Of a DNA stretch of 10,102 bases, positions 1 through 4,618 are shown piece after piece. This DNA comes from an uncultured Ruminococcus sp. (lineage in GTDB: Bacteria > Bacillota > Clostridia > Oscillospirales > Ruminococcaceae). The stretch spans positions 1 to 10,102 of the forward strand of contig CAMWUB010000034.1 of the NCBI GenBank assembly GCA_947177345.1. The letters run 5' to 3'. The translations under genes and the position numbers were made by a program. Numbering within the stretch: position 1 is the stretch's first letter; every line of letters begins with the position of its first letter. The notes beneath the pieces were generated by a model. That model was not told the DNA's origin and did not search any database. It worked only from the letters and a program-made list of their open reading frames with translations.

Positions 1-18
1 AGATTATTTTTATTTTAC

Positions 19-47
19 TTGATATTTTCTGTTTTTAATGCTATAAT
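19..47 (+). promoter_or_regulatory. Sigma-A type promoter for the dehydrogenase gene
   Basis: A -35 box TTGATA (19-24) is followed after exactly 17 bp by a perfect -10 box TATAAT (42-47). A TG one base upstream of the -10 (39-40) makes it an extended -10. Transcription would start near 54-55, leaving a leader of roughly 55 bases before the chosen start codon. It is one of the two best promoters in the window and should drive the dehydrogenase and, by read-through, the malic enzyme. Confidence 0.8.
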
Positions 48-109
48 AAATTCATGTATAAATTCGTATCTTGTATGCGAAAAATTTTTTTATGGAGGAT
101 TCTAACCCT

Positions 110-1060
110 ATGAAAGATAATAAAGGCAGTAAAATTTCCGTTCTCGGTGCTGGTAATGTAGGTGCGACTATCGCTTACACTTTTGCGGTACACGGCACCT
201 GCTCTGATGTCGTTCTTGTTGACATCAATGAGGCTAAGGCTAAGGGCGAAGCTATGGATATACGTCATGGTATATCTTTCGCACATAATCTCGATATTAC
301 CGACGGCACATACGACGACATAGCAGGCTCTGATATCGTTGTTGTTACTCTCGGTATGGGCAGAAAACCTGGGCAGTCAAGGCTTGACCTTATGCAGAAT
401 AATGTTAACATCATAAAGCAGGTTATGCCGAATGTTGCTAAAATCGCACCTGAAGCTATCTATGTCGTTGTAAGTAATCCTGTAGATATTCTTACATACG
501 CTATCTTACAGTGTACAGACCTCAAACCCTCACAGGTTATCGGTTCAGGTACTATCCTTGACAGTGCAAGACTTCGTTCCGATATTGCCGAAAAGGCTTG
601 TATCAGTCCGAAAAGCATTCATGCGTATATGTTCGGTGAACATGGTGATACTTCTTTTGTTCCGTGGTCTACTACTAACATCGGTGGCATGAATATGTTT
701 GATTACTGGACTTCAACAGGTCGTTCACTCGAAGAACTCGATACCGACGCTATAGAAAAAAATGTCCGTGCAGCTGGCGGTGAAGTTATCAAGAGAAAAG
801 GTGCAACTTTCTATGCTATCGCCCTTTCCGTAAACAAAATCTGTGAAACTATTATCCGCAATGCTAACAATATTCTTACTGTTTCTACCCTCACACATGG
901 CAGATATGGTATCGATGATGTATGTCTCTCACTTCCGTGTGTTGTCAATGGTCACGGTATCGCCGGTGAAGTAAATCCACCTCTCCTTGACGAAGAACTC
1001 GAAAAACTCCGCAAGAGTGCTGATACTCTGAAACAGTTTATCGCACAGATTGATTTCTGA
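110..1060 (+). CDS. LDH/MDH-family NAD-dependent dehydrogenase (L-lactate dehydrogenase fold; probably malate dehydrogenase)
   Basis: This 316-residue cytosolic enzyme has the full L-2-hydroxyacid dehydrogenase signature: an N-terminal Rossmann motif (GAGNVGAT), the NPVDILTY segment, DSAR with Asp151 and Arg154, and the catalytic histidine in GEHGD (His178). Family length is about 310-320. Overall motifs (GSGTILDSARLR, GEHGDTSFVPW) are of the LDH type. In the substrate loop RKPGQSRLDL, however, the residue at classical position 102 is Arg85, which in this superfamily selects oxaloacetate/malate; lactate enzymes usually have Gln. The next gene is a malic enzyme, which also suits a malate dehydrogenase. 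The ATG at 110 was chosen because GGAGG lies 11 bases upstream (94-98) and because the Rossmann fold then begins within ten residues. Upstream in-frame TTG (71) and ATG (92) would add residues without homology. The fold is certain; the substrate is inferred. Confidence 0.9.
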   Translation: MKDNKGSKISVLGAGNVGATIAYTFAVHGTCSDVVLVDINEAKAKGEAMDIRHGISFAHNLDITDGTYDDIAGSDIVVVTLGMGRKPGQSRLDLMQNNVNIIKQVMPNVAKIAPEAIYVVVSNPVDILTYAILQCTDLKPSQVIGSGTILDSARLRSDIAEKACISPKSIHAYMFGEHGDTSFVPWSTTNIGGMNMFDYWTSTGRSLEELDTDAIEKNVRAAGGEVIKRKGATFYAIALSVNKICETIIRNANNILTVSTLTHGRYGIDDVCLSLPCVVNGHGIAGEVNPPLLDEELEKLRKSADTLKQFIAQIDF

Positions 1061-1074
1061 AAATAACTGACTAT

Positions 1075-1116
1075 CAGCGGAAAACCGTTTATTTTATGGT
1101 TTTTCGCTGTTATTTT
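1075..1116 (+). terminator. Intrinsic terminator after the dehydrogenase gene
   Basis: CAGCGGAAAACC (1075-1086) pairs with GGTTTTTCGCTG (1098-1109) to give a 12-bp stem with one G-U pair and an 11-base AT-rich loop, followed by TTATTTTT. It begins 14 bases after the stop codon. It sits between two metabolically linked genes, so partial read-through into the malic enzyme is plausible. Confidence 0.75.
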
Positions 1117-1136
1117 TAAGAAAGGATATTTTTAAA

Positions 1137-2312
1137 ATGAATTATGCTGAAGAATCCCTGAAAAAACATTACGAATGGAAAGGCAAAGTTGAAGTTATAT
1201 GTCGTACTCCTCTTGAAACTACTGAAGATTTATCCCTTGCCTATACCCCTGGTGTAGCTCAACCCTGTCTTGAAATTCAGAAAGATGTACTCAAAAGTTA
1301 TGACCTCACACGCCGTTCAAATCTCGTAGCCGTTGTGACCGACGGTACTGCTGTTCTTGGTCTCGGCGATATAGGTCCGGAAGCCGGTATGCCTGTTATG
1401 GAAGGCAAATGTGCTTTATTCAAGGCTTTCGGTGATGTCGATGCTATCCCTCTATGCATACGTTCCAAATCGGTTGACGATATTGTAAATACTGTAAGAC
1501 TTCTTTCCGGTTCTTTCGGCGGGGTCAATCTCGAAGATATTTCCGCACCTCGTTGTTTTGAAATCGAAAAAAAACTTAAAGAATATTGTGATATTCCGAT
1601 TTTCCATGATGACCAGCATGGTACAGCAGTAGTTACTCTCGCCGCTATGCTGAACGCTCTCAAGCTTACCGGAAAACATATTGATGATATCCGTGTTGTT
1701 ACAAGCGGAGCAGGTGCAGCAGGTATCGCAATTATTAAACTCCTTATTTCAATGGGTCTTAAAGATGTCGTTCTCTGTGACAGAAAAGGTGCTATTTATC
1801 AAGGTCGTACTGAAGATATGAACCCTGTAAAAGAAGAAATGGCTAAGATTACCAACAAACAATTAAGAAAAGGTTCTCTCGCTGAAGTTATAAAAGGTGC
1901 TGACGTTTTCATAGGCGTTTCCGCTCCGAACTGTCTCACAAAAGATATGGTAAGGTCTATGGCTAAAGACCCTATTATTTTCCCTATGGCTAATCCTACT
2001 CCTGAAATTATGCCTGAAGATGCTATTTCTGCTGGTGCTGCTGTTGTCGGTACGGGCAGAAGTGATTATCCGAATCAGATTAATAACGTTCTTGCTTTCC
2101 CTGGTATTTTCAGAGGTGCGTTGGATGTCCGTGCAAGTGACATCAATGACGCTATGAAAATCGCTGCCGCTAAAGCTATCGCTTCTTTCGTAACTGATGA
2201 CAAACTTTCTTCCGATTATATCATACCAAGTGTACTTGATAAGTCTGTTGCAAAAGCTGTCGCCGAAGCCGTAGCTCAATCCGCTCGTGATACCGGCGTT
2301 GCAAGATTATAA
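1137..2312 (+). CDS. NAD(P)-dependent malic enzyme (oxaloacetate-decarboxylating), short bacterial form
   Basis: This 391-residue enzyme oxidatively decarboxylates L-malate to pyruvate and CO2. The motifs run in the expected order: catalytic Tyr36 in YTPGVAQPC, Lys91 in MEGK, divalent-metal ligands in NLEDI (Glu133, Asp134) and FHDDQHGT (Asp158, Asp159), the dinucleotide-binding GAGAAG (191-196), then MANPTPE. About 390 residues is the short bacterial type; there is no C-terminal phosphotransacetylase-like domain, and malolactic enzymes are much longer (about 540). AAAGGA (1121-1126) precedes the ATG by 10 bases. The gene follows the LDH/MDH-family dehydrogenase by 76 bases with a terminator between them. 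Together the two could form a malate shunt that moves reducing equivalents from NADH to NADPH while making pyruvate. Cofactor preference cannot be read securely from the sequence. Confidence 0.93.
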   Translation: MNYAEESLKKHYEWKGKVEVICRTPLETTEDLSLAYTPGVAQPCLEIQKDVLKSYDLTRRSNLVAVVTDGTAVLGLGDIGPEAGMPVMEGKCALFKAFGDVDAIPLCIRSKSVDDIVNTVRLLSGSFGGVNLEDISAPRCFEIEKKLKEYCDIPIFHDDQHGTAVVTLAAMLNALKLTGKHIDDIRVVTSGAGAAGIAIIKLLISMGLKDVVLCDRKGAIYQGRTEDMNPVKEEMAKITNKQLRKGSLAEVIKGADVFIGVSAPNCLTKDMVRSMAKDPIIFPMANPTPEIMPEDAISAGAAVVGTGRSDYPNQINNVLAFPGIFRGALDVRASDINDAMKIAAAKAIASFVTDDKLSSDYIIPSVLDKSVAKAVAEAVAQSARDTGVARL

Positions 2313-2327
2313 TATATTTTTTACCCC

Positions 2328-2364
2328 CGGACAGTCTTATTTATTTCTGACTGTCCGAATTTTT
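2328..2364 (+). terminator. Intrinsic terminator after the malic enzyme gene
   Basis: CGGACAGTC (2328-2336) pairs perfectly with GACTGTCCG (2349-2357) around a 12-base loop and is followed by AATTTTT. It lies 15 bases after the stop codon and ends just before the hydF ribosome binding site. I see no convincing sigma-A promoter between the hairpin and hydF, so hydF may depend on read-through or on a weak promoter. Confidence 0.8.
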
Positions 2365-2381
2365 CAAAAGGAGTCTTTTTT

Positions 2382-3683
2382 ATGGGTCTTAATGATACAC
2401 CTTCCGGCGAAAGAATCCATATCGGTTTCTTCGGAAAAAGAAACGCCGGTAAATCAAGTCTTGTAAATGCTATCACCGGTCAGGAACTCTCTGTAGTTTC
2501 CGATATAAAAGGTACTACTACTGACCCAGTTTCTAAATCTATGGAATTACTTCCTCTCGGTCCGGTTGTTATTACCGATACAGCCGGTTTTGACGATTCC
2601 GGCAAATTAGGTGAAATGCGTATCCGAAAAACTAAACAGATTCTTAATAAAACTGATATTGCTGTTCTCGTCGTCGACAGTCAAGAGGGTATTTCCGATT
2701 ATGATAACGAACTTATCAGACTATTTGAATCTAAAAATATTCCGTATATTATCGCCTACAATAAATCCGATATTGAAAATGTTCCATGTGGAACAATCCA
2801 ACCAAACAACTCAAATTGTTCCACGTGGAACAATTCTTCTGAACAGAAATCTAAAATGTTCCACGTGGAACAATCTGAAATGAAAACTAAAAATGTTCCA
2901 CGTGGAACAATTGAAATTTCCGTAAGTGCCTTAACACATTATAACATTCACGAACTGAAAGAAAAAATTGCTAATCTCTATATCTCGGAAAATAAAAAAT
3001 TTATCCTCAGAGATTTAATAAATCCCGAAGATATTATTATACTTGTCACACCTATTGACGAATCCGCACCTAAGGGAAGACTTATTCTACCTCAACAAAT
3101 GACTATCCGTGATATTCTCGATTCTGATGCTATCGCTGTCGTGACTAAAGAATTTCAATTGGCGAAAACTCTTCAAAAATTTCCTGCTCCTAAAATGGTT
3201 ATCACTGACAGTCAGGCTTTCGGTTACGTCAGTAAAATAGTTCCGGAAAATATTCCGCTTACATCTTTTTCTATTCTTATGGCTCGTTATAAAGGTTTTC
3301 TCCAAACCGCTATAAAAGGTGCGTCAGCTATTCAGAATCTAAATGACGGTGATAATATTCTTATATCCGAAGCCTGCACACATCACAGACAATGCGGTGA
3401 TATAGGTAGTATAAAATTACCGGCATTACTGAAAAATTTTACCGGAAAATCATTAAATATACATTTGTCTTCCGGTACGGATTTACCTGATGATTTATCC
3501 GGTTTTAATTTAATTATTCATTGTGGTGGTTGCATGATAAATGAACGTGAATTAACTTCCCGTATGAATTCAGCTATTCAACAAAATATTCCGTTCACAA
3601 ATTACGGTATCGCTATAGCTCTTATGAATGGTATTCTGAAAAGAAGCATTCAAATTTTTCCAGATATGGTCAGTCTGTTATGA
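2382..3683 (+). CDS. hydF: HydF, [FeFe]-hydrogenase maturation GTPase, with a palindrome-derived in-frame insert
   Basis: HydF is the scaffold GTPase on which the 2Fe subcluster of the [FeFe]-hydrogenase H-cluster, made by HydE and HydG, is carried to the hydrogenase. The GTPase domain shows a P-loop GKRNAGKS (18-25), GTTTDPV (44-50), DTAG (66-69), NKSD (127-130) and SAL (182-184). The C-terminal cluster-binding motif is complete: Cys332-x-His334, 45 residues, then His380-Cys381-x-x-Cys384. The protein has 433 residues, against roughly 400-410 usual for the family. The excess lies between NKSD and SAL, where 50 residues (131-180) replace the usual 20-25. This stretch is rich in Asn, Ser and Lys and is encoded largely by four copies of the 16-bp palindrome. 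AAAAGGAG (2366-2373) gives good start support at 2382. The stop overlaps the next start (ATGA). hydE, hydG and a hydrogenase are not in the window. Confidence 0.95.
   Translation: MGLNDTPSGERIHIGFFGKRNAGKSSLVNAITGQELSVVSDIKGTTTDPVSKSMELLPLGPVVITDTAGFDDSGKLGEMRIRKTKQILNKTDIAVLVVDSQEGISDYDNELIRLFESKNIPYIIAYNKSDIENVPCGTIQPNNSNCSTWNNSSEQKSKMFHVEQSEMKTKNVPRGTIEISVSALTHYNIHELKEKIANLYISENKKFILRDLINPEDIIILVTPIDESAPKGRLILPQQMTIRDILDSDAIAVVTKEFQLAKTLQKFPAPKMVITDSQAFGYVSKIVPENIPLTSFSILMARYKGFLQTAIKGASAIQNLNDGDNILISEACTHHRQCGDIGSIKLPALLKNFTGKSLNIHLSSGTDLPDDLSGFNLIIHCGGCMINERELTSRMNSAIQQNIPFTNYGIAIALMNGILKRSIQIFPDMVSLL
2780..2795. repeat. parS-like 16-bp palindrome, copy 1 (one change)
   Basis: TGTTCCATGTGGAACA inside hydF. 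It differs from the exact palindrome only at position 8 (T for C), which breaks the central CACGTG. It is read in frame as NVPCGTI (residues 133-139). It forms a doublet with copy 2 at a start-to-start distance of 37 bp. Confidence 0.85.
2817..2832. repeat. parS-like 16-bp palindrome, copy 2
   Basis: Exact TGTTCCACGTGGAACA inside hydF, read in the second frame as NCSTWNN. It is the right half of doublet A, and copy 3 starts 40 bp further on. Confidence 0.92.
2857..2872. repeat. parS-like 16-bp palindrome, copy 3
   Basis: Exact palindrome inside hydF, read in the third frame as KMFHVEQ. It is the left half of doublet B. Its right flank (ATCTGAAATGA) recurs beside copy 7 on the opposite strand. 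Confidence 0.92.
2894..2909. repeat. parS-like 16-bp palindrome, copy 4
   Basis: Exact palindrome inside hydF, read as NVPRGTI just before the conserved SAL motif. It starts 37 bp after copy 3 and is the right half of doublet B. Confidence 0.92.
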
Positions 3684-4069
3684 AAAAACGTATTCCATAT
3701 ATAACCGGATTTTTCCTGTTCCTAATTACTGAAGTTTTAATAGCTTTATTTATCCACGGCGGTTTTATCAGAAACTATTTCGGTGATGTTATTGTAGTAT
3801 GGGTTGTCTACTGTTTCGTAAAAATGTTCCACGTGGAACAAAATTCATATATTACCGCTCTTGGTGTATTGATTTTCTCCTTTCTTGTTGAATTTCTACA
3901 ATATATTCATATTGTTGATATCCTTGGTCTCGGAAACATTAAATTTTTCCGTGTACTTATCGGAACAAGTTTTTCTTTTATTGATTTACTTTGCTATTTA
4001 ACCTGTACTCTCGTTACAATCGTTATTATTTTTCTTAAATCAAAATTCAAAAAACATTTTACTTCCTGA
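3680..4069 (+). CDS. DUF2809-like small integral membrane protein
   Basis: This 129-residue, very hydrophobic protein has about four membrane segments (roughly 8-28, 34-47, 57-77 and 98-118) and a basic C-terminal tail (KSKFKKHF). I recognise the pattern FIRNYFGDVIVVWVVYCFV, then EFLQ (71-74), then an IGTSFSFIDLLCY stretch as that of the DUF2809 family, whose function is unknown. The start overlaps the hydF stop as ATGA, so translation is probably coupled to hydF, and there is no strong separate ribosome binding site. One exact 16-bp palindrome (3825-3840) encodes MFHVEQ at residues 49-54, in the short loop between the second and third membrane segments, where an insert is likely tolerated. 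A link to hydrogenase maturation is suggested only by the overlap with hydF. Confidence 0.8.
   Translation: MKKRIPYITGFFLFLITEVLIALFIHGGFIRNYFGDVIVVWVVYCFVKMFHVEQNSYITALGVLIFSFLVEFLQYIHIVDILGLGNIKFFRVLIGTSFSFIDLLCYLTCTLVTIVIIFLKSKFKKHFTS
3825..3840. repeat. parS-like 16-bp palindrome, copy 5
   Basis: Exact palindrome inside the DUF2809-like gene, read as KMFHVEQ. It is a single copy without a partner at 37 bp. The left flank is AAAA, as in most other copies. Confidence 0.92.
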
Positions 4070-4072
4070 CAG

Positions 4073-4106
4073 AATATAATAAATAAATCCGTTAATAATA
4101 GTATCA
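4073..4106 (+). promoter_or_regulatory. Shared upstream block of mazF (AATATAAT, 13 bp, AATAATAGTATCA)
   Basis: AATATAAT (4073-4080) and AATAATAGTATCA (4094-4106) are separated by 13 bases. The same two blocks with the same spacing lie upstream of spoVAD (7328-7361). TATAAT could serve as a -10 box, but no good -35 box lies 16-18 bp upstream of it, so the role as promoter, operator or remnant of a repeat is open. Confidence 0.5.
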
Positions 4107-4135
4107 GAAAATTTTCAACACAGGGAGTGAATATT

Positions 4136-4486
4136 ATGTCTGTAAAACGGGGAGAAATTTATTATGCTGACCTTAGTCCGGTTGTCGGCTCGGAACAGGG
4201 TGGTATAAGACCAGTACTTATTGTCCAGAATGATATCGGTAACAAACACAGTCCGACTGTTATCGCTGCTGCCATAACAAGTCAACGTGATAAAACTCAT
4301 CTTCCGACACATATCGAAGTACAAGCGGATAAGTGTGGTCTCGCTAAGGATAGCATTGTCCTTCTTGAACAAATTCGCACTTTGGATAAAAAACGTCTCA
4401 AGGATAAAATGGGTGAACTTGACCTTGGTGCTATGAACAAAGTAAATACCGCTCTTTCTATAAGTTTCGGTCTTGGTATAACCTGA
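4136..4486 (+). CDS. mazF: MazF/EndoA-type mRNA interferase toxin (PemK family)
   Basis: The 116-residue product has exactly the length of Bacillus subtilis EndoA (MazF) and follows it closely: VKRGEIYYADLSPVVGSEQGG, RPVLIVQNDIGN, LPTHIEV, then the LLEQIRTLDK segment. Arg25 and Thr48, the positions of the EndoA active-site residues, are both present. Members of this subgroup cut single-stranded RNA at short sites (UACAU in B. subtilis); the site here cannot be read off. The ATG at 4136 was chosen over the in-frame GTG at 4127 because the GTG lies inside the ribosome binding site AGGGAGTGA (4122-4130). The upstream gap of 66 bases has no room for the usual EndoAI-type antitoxin gene, and the flanking genes are not antitoxins, so the toxin appears solitary here. 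A strong terminator follows at once. Confidence 0.93.
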   Translation: MSVKRGEIYYADLSPVVGSEQGGIRPVLIVQNDIGNKHSPTVIAAAITSQRDKTHLPTHIEVQADKCGLAKDSIVLLEQIRTLDKKRLKDKMGELDLGAMNKVNTALSISFGLGIT

Positions 4487-4488
4487 AA

Positions 4489-4521
4489 AAAGTCCCTTAT
4501 TTTAAGGGACTTTCTTTTTTT
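4489..4521 (+). terminator. Strong intrinsic terminator after mazF
   Basis: AAAGTCCCTTA (4489-4499) pairs perfectly with TAAGGGACTTT (4503-4513) over a 3-base loop and is followed by a C and seven T. It starts three bases after the stop codon. It is the best terminator in the window and separates mazF from the ATPase gene. Confidence 0.92.
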
Positions 4522-4618
4522 ATCAAAAAATTTCATGACTACTTAATTTCCTGCATATTTGTCCTATTTTTTTCATATCCTGTAAAGACGAATCAACAAC
4601 ATCTGAAAGGGTGATATT

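Larger units (their letters stand above)
2780..2832 (+). repeat. 53-bp palindrome doublet A (in hydF)
   Basis: Two palindromes with a 21-bp spacer (16+21+16). The spacer matches that of doublet B at only 12 of 21 positions, many of them A, so A is either an older copy or only architecturally alike. The left palindrome carries the single central change. Confidence 0.7.
2857..2909 (+). repeat. 53-bp palindrome doublet B (in hydF)
   Basis: Same 16+21+16 layout as doublet A. Read against the reverse complement of doublet C (7259-7311), it agrees at 50 of 53 positions, with three spacer differences. On the protein level the two give MFHVEQSEMKTKNVPRGTI and MFHVEQSEMRNKNVPRGTI. This shows a shared origin of a coding and a non-coding copy. 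Confidence 0.85.

Noticed and set aside
630..644. Inverted repeat ATGTTCGGTGAACAT in the dehydrogenase gene
   Set aside because: It encodes the catalytic MFGEH segment of the enzyme; symmetry is incidental and the core CACGTG is absent.
2611..2883. A 90-codon open frame overlapping hydF in another frame
   Set aside because: A shadow of hydF, kept open because the palindromes lack stop codons in every frame; no homology pattern or start site.
2817..2909. LexA/SOS boxes
   Set aside because: The arms are GTTC then GAAC, the reverse of the Gram-positive LexA order (GAAC then GTTC), and none lies at a promoter of a DNA repair gene.
2780..2909. CRISPR array
   Set aside because: The repeats are short, symmetric, inside a coding frame and unevenly spaced (37, 40, 37 bp); spacers resemble each other and no cas genes are near.
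4559..4586. Possible promoter before the ATPase gene (TTGTCC, 16 bp, TGTAAA)
   Set aside because: Both boxes are poor; too weak to list as a feature, though a promoter is expected there because a strong terminator lies upstream.
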